Source: Bacilli bacterium (GTDB lineage: Bacteria > Bacillota_I > Bacilli_A > RF39 > UBA660). Taken from it: 64,000 nt of DNA. The notes beneath the pieces were generated by a model. It did no database searches. It was not told the DNA's origin and worked only from the letters and a program-made list of their open reading frames with translations. Location of the stretch: positions 226,597-290,596 of the forward strand of contig JAFQSD010000002.1 in the NCBI GenBank assembly GCA_017409785.1, in the 5' to 3' direction. The position numbers were made by a program, and so were the translations under genes. Below, in pieces: positions 54,001-61,791 of this stretch. Numbering within the stretch: position 1 is the first letter of the stretch; each line of letters begins with the position of its first letter.

Positions 54001-54323
54001 TCAAAGTCATGACTATTAGCAATCATCATTAAGTCAATATCCTGAATATTTAAAGTTATTCCTTTATGTTGAACAGACAAATTTTGTAAATTTCTTGCAA
54101 CTTCTAAATCTTTACTAAGCATTTCTTCAATTTCATGTTTAGTTCTAATTGATCTTTCAGTTTTCTCAATATCAAATCGAGCTTGTTTTTCATCTATTCC
54201 TTCAACAGTAAACTTTTTAACCATTTCCTCAACAGTACTTTCATCAACTGAAATTCCTGCTGCGCGTAATCTTTCACATGATTGCATAACCAATTCTTTT
54301 ATAGCTGTAATTCTATTATCCAT
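51069..54323 (-). CDS. GH10-like glycoside hydrolase fused to PHP phosphoesterase
   Basis: About 1084 residues from ATG 54323 (TAGGAGTG upstream). Residues about 230-560 look like a family 10 TIM barrel: RSIDIFNELL carries the acid/base Glu, SIGTQMHID the barrel His, and PIEITEFDLA the nucleophile Glu. Residues about 590-850 are a PHP domain of histidinol-phosphatase type: NYHGHTSRCGHA, SIGFSDHVAF, CGFEAECDP, DIVAHPDYF and YGVDAHHP supply the metal ligands. There is no signal peptide; one C-terminal helix (NLLLAIGLLVIFGIAVVFMI) would anchor it, leaving the enzymes in the cytosol. Substrate unknown. Confidence 0.75.
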   Translation of the reverse strand: MDNRITAIKELVMQSCERLRAAGISVDESTVEEMVKKFTVEGIDEKQARFDIEKTERSIRTKHEIEEMLSKDLEVARNLQNLSVQHKGITLNIQDIDLMMIANSHDFESLELALSKITNISAPTLLENEGFVEYRQRVFDSYLNALTSRNEYNANNGIEMARKLEYLRKRISAKEMALVDKAVAENSEYGHIAIINGITAAFRESYSSNGMSLEEALALAQEKVDGFLRTIREFSPIEKEGIKGTTIEAYQELEKQVRYFYDSITIDEEAKYGKVILQNGAFEDKYLRKCLDYARSLGKTVRINTLMFYMDCPRELFELEENDLNRELVREKLSFYVDSVTKVFEQYPDVVRSIDIFNELLNRHPVVGDVPYTLRSDFPQEKDAKGNYDDNTQAGWLKHLSLDDLCGVLAIARHNLPNVDFMYNDDFLTDPKKMEATLGLIKELQDYAKGNGVKLIDSIGTQMHIDNNVTKEEIRNMFLALSTLGLPIEITEFDLAMTSNVEGLTSEEIEKIRQHKINEVYEVIEELREQCNIRGFTIWSKTDSQNFRVDLDNMERIKSGKQPITSLHGGMFTEGMIPKSAEMAKLVRKQNFNYHGHTSRCGHAADMDDETYVLAARNQGITSIGFSDHVAFDTLEQWQQGQRMHVSEVDDYLKSIRELQDKYPDMTIRCGFEAECDPSKMGYLADLRSKCDYMILGQHYVQSGMGIVSRSDPKYPLIYAEMVCKAMDTGIFDIVAHPDYFMMFRDRMKSPEEYDEFMKNAAAASRMICSKASDLGIPLELNVRGALEHKEMSDGEFAYPHSLFWDIAAQEKCTVIYGVDAHHPSHMLTIDEDRERLAKHIDTSKLKLIETYDPVVARENNEKLQTRYEETKRNSITQETSLVQMIMAGVDVKEGDDAFERIGDMLTAIGDKYGKACTAEQIAISEEIKKIDDDTSYSDSEKVAMKARYELRRERALETAKARERMLARATMSLSEAKEAGCKTKAEYIQVVGYLTEAKTSNDPQKRSNASAAVQAFSESKQQGTTMTTSQTPKVYTYNSNSGNNSGNNNSSSSSDSGFTSSLNLLLAIGLLVIFGIAVVFMIG

Positions 54324-54404
54324 ATCAAACACTCCTACACTATCATTATAACCTAAATTACAAAGAAAAAAAACTAACATTTAGTTAGTTTTACATCTAT
54401 AAAA

Positions 54405-55091
54405 TTATATTTTTTTATTAAATATTTTTTTATCCAAATTTCTTACATTTGTCTCCATATCATTTTGTAACTGACAAGAATCCATTGTTAATAATCTTTC
54501 CCTATAAAGTTCTAGACATTCTCCATCAGTAAATTCTCCAGCACTTAAGTACATATACATTTGTGCTTTACCACCAAATACTTCATCTATTAATTGTGGT
54601 TCAAAACATAATGCTGCACAAACTACAGTTTCTACATCACCACAAGTCTTTATACCCTTAATAAGATCATCATAAGAACCATCTTCTTTAGCTTTTTCTC
54701 TTAAACGATATAAAGCACTTACTTCTTCTTCTCTATCAGTCATAACAGAAGCAATTGCTCTTAAACCTAATGTCACAAATTCTTCTCTTTCAACTTCGTT
54801 AAAATCTAAATATTGACATATTAATGTAGTTTGTCTACATTGTTTAACTCTCTCTTCTGCTTCAGCTTTAAACTCAGCATCATAATAACCAAAACCATAT
54901 AATATCTCCAAATCCCCATCAAAGTTAGCAATATCATCAAGTAGTCTTTCGTGAAGTGCACTAACATCTATTCCTTTTCTTTCTTCATCAGTTAATGAAC
55001 TATAATGTTCTAAAATACTTTGAAAAACTTCTTTTTTATTATTTCTATTTATAGTTCCCAACATAAAGTTTATTATTTCTTGATTACTCAT
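54405..55091 (-). CDS. Hypothetical helical protein
   Basis: 228 residues, acidic and almost entirely helical, with no signal or membrane segment. The start ATG follows AAGGGAGTGG. Cys residues in the middle (ICQYLDFNE, KTCGDVETVVCAALC) show no zinc pattern. It lies 81 bp upstream of the GH10-PHP gene. No family recognised. Confidence 0.5.
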   Translation of the reverse strand: MSNQEIINFMLGTINRNNKKEVFQSILEHYSSLTDEERKGIDVSALHERLLDDIANFDGDLEILYGFGYYDAEFKAEAEERVKQCRQTTLICQYLDFNEVEREEFVTLGLRAIASVMTDREEEVSALYRLREKAKEDGSYDDLIKGIKTCGDVETVVCAALCFEPQLIDEVFGGKAQMYMYLSAGEFTDGECLELYRERLLTMDSCQLQNDMETNVRNLDKKIFNKKI

Positions 55092-55168
55092 TCAACCACT
55101 CCCTTCAAATGTGGCTACATTATATCATAAATTAACATTTTTTGCAAATTTTACTTATCTAAAGCAAA

Positions 55169-55193
55169 GAAAAAAGCAACCATTTGGTTGCTT
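55169..55193 (-). terminator. Terminator after the tRNA pair
   Basis: AAGCAACC and GGTTGCTT pair around ATTT, followed by T on the minus strand, 11 bp beyond tRNA-Thr. Confidence 0.8.
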
Positions 55194-55203
55194 ATCTACT
55201 ATC

Positions 55204-55279
55204 TGGTGCCGAAAACAGGACTTGAACCCGTAACCTACTGATTACAAATCAGTTGCTCTACCAATTGAGCTATTTCGGC
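55204..55279 (-). tRNA. tRNA-Thr (anticodon UGU)
   Basis: A 76-nt cloverleaf with acceptor GCCGAAA/TTTCGGC, D-arm GCTC...GAGC, anticodon stem ACTGA/TCAGT with loop TTTGTAA, T-arm with TTCAAGT and an encoded CCA. Anticodon TGT reads ACN Thr codons. It is the substrate of the synthetase at 7099-8634 and the probable ligand of its T-box. Confidence 0.97.
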
Positions 55280-55282
55280 AAG

Positions 55283-55369
55283 TGGTGCTCGTATCCGGAC
55301 TTGAACCGGAACTCTATCGCTAGAAGTGGATTTTGAGTCCACCGCGTCTACCAATTCCGCCATACGAGC
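55283..55369 (-). tRNA. tRNA-Leu (anticodon CAA)
   Basis: An 87-nt class II tRNA: acceptor GCTCGTA/TACGAGC, anticodon stem GTGGA/TCCAC with loop CTCAAAA, a long variable arm, TTCAAGT T-loop and encoded CCA. It is transcribed ahead of tRNA-Thr with three bases between. Confidence 0.97.
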
Positions 55370-55423
55370 GGGGTATGAATAAATTATATATCATATTCCC
55401 AAAAACATGCAAGCATTTTTTTA

Positions 55424-56347
55424 TTAACTTTTTTTATTTAAATAAACTAATCGTTTTACTCCATCACATTGGAAAGTAGGATCGACATCTCCTCTTCTAA
55501 TTCTTTCAATCATACCAAACCTATAATTATAGGCATCCTCAACATTAATATTCCCAATATTTTTAATACCACGACTATTAAGTCTATCAAATCCCTTATG
55601 TAATAATTCTTGATATTGTTCACTTAATATTGCATCTTGATACTTAGCAACTAACTCCTTAAAACCAGCTTCTTTTACACCAGTATCAAACATAAAAATT
55701 TCTGATGCTAATTGAACAGCATCACTATAACTTAAATCTTCATATTTCATTAAATAATCAATCGCATTACCATTTGTATGACACGCAAAACAGTGCATTA
55801 AATTTTTTAAATCAGTAACTCCCATTGAAGGAGTATGTTCAACATGAAACTGACATAAAAACATATAACTATTATCACCATACATCTTTATCTTAGGGTG
55901 AGTATTATTAGCAACAGCTAAAGGAAGTAAATATGCATGTTCCTTAATATATTTAAGTTGTTCAGAACTAAGACCTGTTGATAACTTATTATAATCAATT
56001 TCATCAATAACACTACAAACATTACCATATAAAATTTCTTCATTTTCACCAGCAACCTCAGAAGAAAAATATGAAGAAATTTTCTCATCTAATCCAACAG
56101 TCTTTTCTTTAAAAGAAAGATAATCTTCATATGTTAAAACACCACTCATACCCTTTTTATACATTTCTTCTACCGCAGCATAAAAATCATTATTTAAATA
56201 ATCATAATTACCATAAGTTCTTCTTAATGCAGTTAATAACTCTCTTTCAATTTGCTTAAGAACATTATAATCATCTATAGTTATACCTTCTCTTTGCCCT
56301 TTAGAAACTATATTCGAAAACCTAGCATCCATATCTAAAAAAGTCAT
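55424..56347 (-). CDS. Orphan DnaG-type CHC2 zinc-finger protein
   Basis: About 307 residues from ATG 56347 (AAAGGAAGTG upstream). Residues about 160-225 match the primase zinc domain: MFLCQFHVEHTPSMGVTDLK and HCFACHTNGNAIDYL give the C-x2-H...C-x2-C site. In DnaG this domain is at the N-terminus and is followed by the TOPRIM RNA polymerase core; here it is internal and no TOPRIM is present, with helical regions on both sides. It cannot be the replicative primase; it could be a regulator or an accessory DNA-binding protein. No family name assigned. Confidence 0.7.
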   Translation of the reverse strand: MTFLDMDARFSNIVSKGQREGITIDDYNVLKQIERELLTALRRTYGNYDYLNNDFYAAVEEMYKKGMSGVLTYEDYLSFKEKTVGLDEKISSYFSSEVAGENEEILYGNVCSVIDEIDYNKLSTGLSSEQLKYIKEHAYLLPLAVANNTHPKIKMYGDNSYMFLCQFHVEHTPSMGVTDLKNLMHCFACHTNGNAIDYLMKYEDLSYSDAVQLASEIFMFDTGVKEAGFKELVAKYQDAILSEQYQELLHKGFDRLNSRGIKNIGNINVEDAYNYRFGMIERIRRGDVDPTFQCDGVKRLVYLNKKS

Positions 56348-56429
56348 CTCAAACACTTCCTTTTTTCGAATTATTATACACTAAGCAATAATCTTTTCAA
56401 ATAAAAAACTTAACAAAATGTTAAGTCTT

Positions 56430-57011
56430 TTAATTTAATTCTTCTTCTACATATTTAGATGTGTATAAATCAGATTCATTATCTTCTTCTACACCTTCAT
56501 TTTCTTCTAAGAAATCTCTCATATCAGGTAAATCCTCTATGGTTGCTAAACCAAAATAATCTAAGAAATCACTAGTAGTCTCATAAAGAATTGGTCTTCC
56601 TGGTAAATCACTTCTACCAACTTCTTTAATAAAACCTTTAGCAACAAGTTTTCTTACCATTTGAACACTACCTACTCCACGTAATTTATCAATTTCTACT
56701 CTAGTAATAGGTTCATTATATGCAATAATTGCTAATGTTTCTAAAGCAGATTGACTTAAAACATTAGTTTCTGGATTTTCAATTAACTTTTGATAATATT
56801 CTCTATGTTCAAACTTAGTAGTAAGTTTAAATCTATTACCTAGAAAATCTATTCTAAGACCACGAGCATCATCCTCATAATCTTTTTTTAATTCCATTAG
56901 TAATTCTTTTGATTCTTCTTCACTTATTTCAAGTACATCTTCTATTTGTTCTAATGTTAATCCATCTTCCCCAACTACAAATAAAAGACCTTCTAATACT
57001 GCCTTTTTCAA
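56430..57011 (-). CDS. scpB: Segregation and condensation protein B
   Basis: 193 residues. VLEGLLFVVGEDGLTLEQIE, then ALETLAIIAYNEPITRVEID and a winged-helix with GRPILYETTSDFLDYFGL identify ScpB, a dimeric kite subunit of the SMC-ScpAB condensin. The start is TTG 57011 with GGAGG at proper spacing; it overlaps the scpA stop as TTGA. The acidic C-terminal tail is typical. Confidence 0.94.
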   Translation of the reverse strand: MKKAVLEGLLFVVGEDGLTLEQIEDVLEISEEESKELLMELKKDYEDDARGLRIDFLGNRFKLTTKFEHREYYQKLIENPETNVLSQSALETLAIIAYNEPITRVEIDKLRGVGSVQMVRKLVAKGFIKEVGRSDLPGRPILYETTSDFLDYFGLATIEDLPDMRDFLEENEGVEEDNESDLYTSKYVEEELN

Positions 57012-57727
57012 CGTACTACCTCCTTACAAATAATATCATCAAATGCTTTTTCCTGTTTAATAGTAAGTTCCCCACTCTTAGCCATCTCAAGTACTGCTAA
57101 AAATGTTGCTACTACATATTCCTTTGTTAAAACAGGAAAAAGTTCAAAAAATGAAACTCTTTTCTTACTCTTTAATAACCTCTTAATATCATGTCTTCTA
57201 GAAGAAACACTTATCTCATTAACAGTAACTTTTGTCTTTAATGGTTTATTATCTTTCTTTCTAGCTAAATATCTCTTGAATGCTTCAACTAAATCATCTA
57301 ATGAAACATCAACATTAATTTCAGTTTCTTCATCAACATAGTTCTTAATATTTTCAGGTGATTTTGTATATATTTCTCTTCTTAAACTTTCTTTTTCTTG
57401 TAAAACTTTAGTAATTTCTTTATAAGCTTGATATTCTAATAATCTATTAACTAATTCTTCTCTAGGATCTTCTTCTTCCTCTTCTTCATCAACAGTTTGT
57501 CTAGGAAGTAACATCTTACTTTTTATTTCTAGTAATTCTGCCGCAAGTACTAAATACTCACTCGCTACTTCTAGATTCATTTTTTCTTGTAAATCTAAAT
57601 AATCCATATATTGTTTTGTAATAGATTCAATCTCTATATTCATTATATCCATCTTACTTTCTTTAATAAGATGAAGTAATAAATCAAGAGGTCCTTCAAA
57701 ATCATTAATTTTAAATTCTACATTCAT
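57008..57727 (-). CDS. scpA: Segregation and condensation protein A
   Basis: About 239 residues from ATG 57727 (GGAGTGAT upstream). VEFKINDFEGPLDLLLHLIK is the SMC-neck-binding N-terminus, EYLVLAAELLEIKSKMLLPR the conserved middle, and the C-terminal winged helix contacts the SMC head. ScpA is the kleisin that closes the SMC ring. It ends in TGA, which shows that TGA is a stop codon here. Confidence 0.94.
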   Translation of the reverse strand: MNVEFKINDFEGPLDLLLHLIKESKMDIMNIEIESITKQYMDYLDLQEKMNLEVASEYLVLAAELLEIKSKMLLPRQTVDEEEEEEDPREELVNRLLEYQAYKEITKVLQEKESLRREIYTKSPENIKNYVDEETEINVDVSLDDLVEAFKRYLARKKDNKPLKTKVTVNEISVSSRRHDIKRLLKSKKRVSFFELFPVLTKEYVVATFLAVLEMAKSGELTIKQEKAFDDIICKEVVR

Positions 57728-57803
57728 TAAAATCACTCCGAACTATAAATTAATTATAACATAATAAAAACCCTTATGCTATAATAATATTTAGGTGATA
57801 TAA

Positions 57804-58106
57804 ATGAAAAACTTTACTATGCGTGATGAAGAATTTATATGTGAAAACTGTGGACAATTAGTATCCCCTCTTGGATACACTGCCCGTGACCACTGTCCAC
57901 ACTGTTTATATTCAAAACATGTAGATATAATGCCAGGTGATAGAGCAAATCCTTGTAAAGGTTTATTAAAACCAATTGGTATTGAAAAATTTAAAGATAC
58001 TTATAAAATTCTTTATAAATGCACATCATGTGGCCAACCACACAAAAATATAATGGCTAAAGATGATAACATGGAACTTATAATTGAATTATCAAAAGTA
58101 AACTAA
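57804..58106 (+). CDS. RNHCP-domain zinc protein
   Basis: 100 residues. FICENCGQLV, ARDHCPHCLYSKHVD, MPGDRANPCKGLLKPIG and YKCTSCG match the RNHCP domain, named after its R-N-H-C-P motif (here R-D-H-C-P), with four CxxC-type zinc ligand pairs. These small proteins probably bind RNA or ribosomes. The start ATG follows TTTAGGTGAT. It is one of only two plus-strand protein genes; it diverges from scpA and converges with the gene at 58129. Confidence 0.85.
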   Translation: MKNFTMRDEEFICENCGQLVSPLGYTARDHCPHCLYSKHVDIMPGDRANPCKGLLKPIGIEKFKDTYKILYKCTSCGQPHKNIMAKDDNMELIIELSKVN

Positions 58107-58128
58107 AAAAACTACTATTAAGTAGTTT

Positions 58129-58845
58129 TTATTTTTTTACACTTTTAGGTAAATATAAAAGTCTTTTACAATCTTCATAATTACCTGCTTCTAGTTTTTC
58201 TAAATCAGTACCAAAGGCTACTGCCTCAATAAATGTTTGTTGATATGGGTGAATATGTGAATAAGTACCATTCGCACTTCTAACCAATCCCGTATCACCA
58301 ATTGAAAGTTTTAATTTAGTCCCATTTTTTATTCCTAAACAATATTTAGAAATATCTCCTAATCTTAATTCACATATTTTTTTCTTAGCTTCATAATCCT
58401 TAAACAAACTATCTTGACCTACTTTATAAAATCTATCTCTAATATAATGTAATGTATTATAAGTAGATTCATAATCATATACATGTTTAGGATCACAATA
58501 AAATTCTGTTAGCATTTCTAATGTCATTCCGTACGGAAAGAATAGCTCTCCATCTAACATAAATACACCTATTCTATTTCCACTGCGATAAGTTGAATCC
58601 GCTAAAAACGAAAAATCAGAAACAGTAAAAGCTTTCATGAACTCATTCCATCTTACTTCATCTTCTTCAGTATGTTCAACCACCCTATCACTAGAGTGAC
58701 TCACAAAGTCATGATTAACTTTATCAATATATTGAAGCCTTTCACCTACATATTTTAATAAATCAGGATTTTCTCCTGTACTAGACCATTCATTATATAA
58801 ACTTTCTAATTTAGATCTACTTAATCCATCTATAATCTTCTTCAT
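58129..58845 (-). CDS. Hypothetical protein
   Basis: 238 residues, soluble. No recognised motif; NRIGVFMLDGELFFPYGMTLE and LRLGDISKYCLGIKNGTKL are the best-ordered stretches. The start ATG follows TTTGAGGGG. It lies just downstream of the spoVA operon but separated by a hairpin (AAATATTTCAATATTTC), so a link with sporulation is only positional. Confidence 0.5.
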   Translation of the reverse strand: MKKIIDGLSRSKLESLYNEWSSTGENPDLLKYVGERLQYIDKVNHDFVSHSSDRVVEHTEEDEVRWNEFMKAFTVSDFSFLADSTYRSGNRIGVFMLDGELFFPYGMTLEMLTEFYCDPKHVYDYESTYNTLHYIRDRFYKVGQDSLFKDYEAKKKICELRLGDISKYCLGIKNGTKLKLSIGDTGLVRSANGTYSHIHPYQQTFIEAVAFGTDLEKLEAGNYEDCKRLLYLPKSVKK

Positions 58846-58905
58846 AACCTAATCCCCTCAAAAGTAGGCCTATTATATCATAAAAAAAGAAATATTTCAA
58901 TATTT

Positions 58906-59256
58906 CTAATTTTTAGGCTTAAATATCAAACTAAATACAAAAGAAAATATAATAGCAGCAGTTATACCTGTCGCAGTTAAATCAAACATCCCCATTAATA
59001 GTCCAATAAAACCATTACTATTAGTTGCGGCTAGTGCCCCATGAATCAATGAATGACCAAAACTAGTAATCGGTAACATTGCTCCTCCACCTACATATTT
59101 AATAATTAAATCATATATACTAAAACTATCTAAAGCAGCTCCAACAACAACTAATATACTAGTAATATGTCCTGGAGTTAACTTTGTATTATCCAAAATA
59201 ATTTGTGAAATCATACAAATTGTTCCACAAAATAAAAATGAATTTAATAAAAGCAT
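58906..59256 (-). CDS. spoVAE: Stage V sporulation protein AE
   Basis: 116 residues with three to four membrane helices. LLNSFLFCGTICMISQIILD, then LTPGHITSILVVVGAALDS and MLPITSFGHSLIHGALAA match SpoVAE(b). It is part of the inner-membrane channel that moves dipicolinic acid into the forespore. Its ATG overlaps the spoVAD stop as TAATG. Confidence 0.92.
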   Translation of the reverse strand: MLLLNSFLFCGTICMISQIILDNTKLTPGHITSILVVVGAALDSFSIYDLIIKYVGGGAMLPITSFGHSLIHGALAATNSNGFIGLLMGMFDLTATGITAAIIFSFVFSLIFKPKN

Positions 59257-60248
59257 TATACCGCCTCCAAACTAATCGCATGCGCAATTGAATTTATATT
59301 CTCTTTTTGATAAACCATTGTTGGAGAAAATAAAGCACCAGTCGCAATAAGTAAAACTCTTTTTAATTTTTTCTTTTTTAATTGATCAAATATATATGAA
59401 AAATTTACTAATGCACTACATACAGGTCCTGACCCTCCAGCATTTACTTCTTCTTGTTCTTCTAAATCATAAAGCATAACTCCACAATCATTATAATTAT
59501 TAGATAAATCTATTTCATGAACATTAAACATATAATCTTTTAAAATAGCTTTCCCATATAATCCTAAGTCACCAGTTAAAATCAAATCATAATCATCAAC
59601 ACTTCTACCAGTTTCTTCAAAATGAGTAAGTAAAGTTTCTATTACTGCTGGTGCCATTACTCTTCCCATATCATTAACATCATTCTGTTTATAATCAACA
59701 ATTTTCCCTAATGTTGCACAATCAACTTTAACATTTGTCTTTTCATTAGTTAATAAACAAGCAGCACCTCCTGTTGCCGTAAATGTCGCACTAGAAGGAC
59801 GTGGTGCTCCATATTCAATTGGATTTCTAAATTGTTTTTCACTACTTAAATTATGACTAGAAACAACCACACATGCGTTATTACAACGTTTATCATCAAT
59901 GAAATTACTTCCTACTATCATTCCAAGAACACTTGTACTACAAGCCCCATAAATACCTATAAAAGACTTCCCTACACTATAAGTTCCATATGTAGAAGCA
60001 GTTATTTGATTTAATAAATCTCCCCCTATAGTAAGTTCAATTTCTTCTTTTCTTAATCCAGTTTTTTTCATAAGTAAAACTAATGCATCTTTAATTAACT
60101 TTATTTCAGCCTTTTCAAATGATTTTTCCCCAAAATATAAATCACTATAAGTTTTATCAAAATATTTCTTTAAGGGGCCATTTTTTTCATATGGCCCCGC
60201 CACTGTCGCAGTATCTTTTATATATACATTCTTATAATTAAATGTCAT
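59256..60248 (-). CDS. spoVAD: Stage V sporulation protein AD
   Basis: 330 residues, normal length, thiolase-like fold. IKDTATVAGPYEKNGPL at the start and FIGIYGACSTSVLGMIVGSN with the Cys-containing block are typical. SpoVAD binds dipicolinic acid at the outer surface of the inner spore membrane. It overlaps spoVAC by ATGA. Confidence 0.93.
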   Translation of the reverse strand: MTFNYKNVYIKDTATVAGPYEKNGPLKKYFDKTYSDLYFGEKSFEKAEIKLIKDALVLLMKKTGLRKEEIELTIGGDLLNQITASTYGTYSVGKSFIGIYGACSTSVLGMIVGSNFIDDKRCNNACVVVSSHNLSSEKQFRNPIEYGAPRPSSATFTATGGAACLLTNEKTNVKVDCATLGKIVDYKQNDVNDMGRVMAPAVIETLLTHFEETGRSVDDYDLILTGDLGLYGKAILKDYMFNVHEIDLSNNYNDCGVMLYDLEEQEEVNAGGSGPVCSALVNFSYIFDQLKKKKLKRVLLIATGALFSPTMVYQKENINSIAHAISLEAV

Positions 60249-60688
60249 GAAATCACCCCAATCAAGTATCTAATCATTCCAAAAAACCACGCCGATACAA
60301 CTCCATATAAAATAACCGAACCAGCCAACTTAAACACATTAGAACCAACTCCATAAATTGGTCCTTCATTTTTATAATCTAACGCAGCACTTGTCATTGA
60401 ATGAGCAAAGCCCGTAATCGGAATTAATAATCCACATTTAAATTTAGTAACCAACTTATCAAAAAATCCTAAGGCTGTACATAAACTCGATACAAAAATA
60501 AAAAACACAATCATAAATGTTGAAGCTTCACTTCTAGAAATATGCATTTTAGTAGTTAAAATCATAATAATTGCTTCACCCAAAAATCCAATTATTCCTC
60601 CTACTAAAAAAGCTAAGCATGCATTTCTTATTCTATGCTCATCTGCTTTATACAAATCCGCAATTCTATCATATTTTGTATTCTTCAC
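60245..60688 (-). CDS. spoVAC: Stage V sporulation protein AC
   Basis: 147 residues with four membrane helices (CLAFLVGGIIGFLGEAIIMI; FMIVFFIFVSSLCTALGFF; LIPITGFAHSMTSAA). SpoVAC is a mechanosensitive channel subunit for dipicolinic acid transport. Start GTG 60688 after GGTGATG. It heads a three-gene operon (C, D, E); spoVAA, spoVAB and spoVAF are not here, as in the minimal clostridial-type set. Confidence 0.92.
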   Translation of the reverse strand: MKNTKYDRIADLYKADEHRIRNACLAFLVGGIIGFLGEAIIMILTTKMHISRSEASTFMIVFFIFVSSLCTALGFFDKLVTKFKCGLLIPITGFAHSMTSAALDYKNEGPIYGVGSNVFKLAGSVILYGVVSAWFFGMIRYLIGVIS

Positions 60689-60704
60689 ATTTCATCACCA
60701 TTCA

Positions 60705-60733
60705 TAGTATGTATTAAAATAATTTATTCATAC
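60705..60733 (-). promoter_or_regulatory. Sigma F/G-type promoter of spoVA
   Basis: GTATG (60733-60729) and CATACTA (60711-60705) are 17 bp apart, matching the forespore consensus (GYATR, CATNNTA). No good sigma-A promoter is present in this gap. Confidence 0.6.
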
Positions 60734-60762
60734 AAAAAAACTTAAGAAAAATTTCTTAAGTT
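60733..60762 (-). terminator. Terminator after sigF
   Basis: AACTTAAGAAA and TTTCTTAAGTT with a T run on the minus strand; it separates the sigF operon from spoVA. Confidence 0.75.
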
Positions 60763-61396
60763 ATAAAGTACATCTTAATTTTTCTAAAATTTTACCTTCT
60801 TTTCTCGAAACTTGTACTTGGCTAATACCAAGTTTTTTACTTGCTTCACTCTGTGTCATTTCTTGATAGTATCTTGCATCAATTAATAACTTTTCTTCAT
60901 CACTCAGTCTACTAATAGCAGCTTTTAAATCTAAAACCGTTGCATTCATTCCATTGTCATAACAGGCAACTGAATTATACATTGAAACATCTTCATCATA
61001 ATAACAATCTAAACTTCTAACTTCTTGCATTGTACTTCTAACTTCTCCTATTTTTTCTTCATCAATTTCTAAAAATAAAGATACTTCAGTATCAGTTGGT
61101 TCTCTACCTAATCTTTGTCTCATCATATCTCTACACTTTTCAATAGAACTATTTAGTCTAATCATTTCTTTTCCAACTTTAACACTTCTATTTTCTCTTA
61201 CAAACTTAGTTACTTCTCCTAAAATATAATAATATGCATAACTAGAAAATTTGACTCCTACACTATTATCAAAATGTTTATATGCATCAATTAAACCAAT
61301 CATTCCAACCTGATACAAATCATCTCTATCAAAATAATTTCCATACTTACTTATAATACTAAAAACTAAATTCTCGTATTCTAATAAGTCGTCCAT
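60761..61396 (-). CDS. sigF: Sporulation sigma factor (SigF/SigG group)
   Basis: 211 residues. Region 2: NYFDRDDLYQVGMIGLIDAY and KFSSYAYYYILGEVTKFVRE; region 3: RLNSSIEKCRDMMRQRLGRE; region 4: LLIDARYYQEMTQSEASKKL with the helix-turn-helix GISQVQVSRKE. This is the sigma-70 group 3 type of sporulation factors. Linkage to an anti-anti-sigma-like gene and Spo0A boxes favours SigF, though SigG cannot be excluded by sequence alone. Strong RBS AGGAGG, 8 bp after the STAS gene. Confidence 0.85.
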   Translation of the reverse strand: MDDLLEYENLVFSIISKYGNYFDRDDLYQVGMIGLIDAYKHFDNSVGVKFSSYAYYYILGEVTKFVRENRSVKVGKEMIRLNSSIEKCRDMMRQRLGREPTDTEVSLFLEIDEEKIGEVRSTMQEVRSLDCYYDEDVSMYNSVACYDNGMNATVLDLKAAISRLSDEEKLLIDARYYQEMTQSEASKKLGISQVQVSRKEGKILEKLRCTL

Positions 61397-61404
61397 TTTC
61401 CTCC

Positions 61405-61737
61405 TTATATAGTTAAATAATTAAATATTTCTTTCTCCTCCCTTACATAAAAAAATCTATCTTGTTTAACTTTCTGATCATATTTATTATCTAATCCATA
61501 TAATTTAACTTTTCCTCCAGAAAGAAATATTTCAATTAATTTATTTTCTAACCATTCATCAAAATTAAATTCAAATTTTTCTATATTTGAAAAGTCAAAA
61601 ACAAAATAATGCATTCCCTGTTTATAAAGCAAATAATTTATTTCTCTTTCAAAATCTGTAATTGTTTCTTTGTTTAAAATACCATTCAAACGTACAAATA
61701 ACATTCCTTTTAAAACTTCAATATCAACCTCTAGCAT
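61405..61737 (-). CDS. STAS-like anti-anti-sigma factor, divergent (SpoIIAA position)
   Basis: About 110 residues from ATG 61737 (AGGTGAT upstream). The strand-helix pattern (LEVDIEVLKGMLFVRLNGIL; HYFVFDFSNIEKFEF) fits the STAS fold of SpoIIAA. In SpoIIAA the phosphorylated Ser is in a DSSG-like motif after the third strand; here that position reads EFNFDEW, with no Ser. The gene directly precedes sigF, whereas B. subtilis has spoIIAB between them. It could be an allosteric or vestigial regulator. Confidence 0.6.
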   Translation of the reverse strand: MLEVDIEVLKGMLFVRLNGILNKETITDFEREINYLLYKQGMHYFVFDFSNIEKFEFNFDEWLENKLIEIFLSGGKVKLYGLDNKYDQKVKQDRFFYVREEKEIFNYLTI

Positions 61738-61791
61738 CGATATCACCTCTCAAGTAAAAATATAAAATATAATACTTTTCTTTTCTATCAA

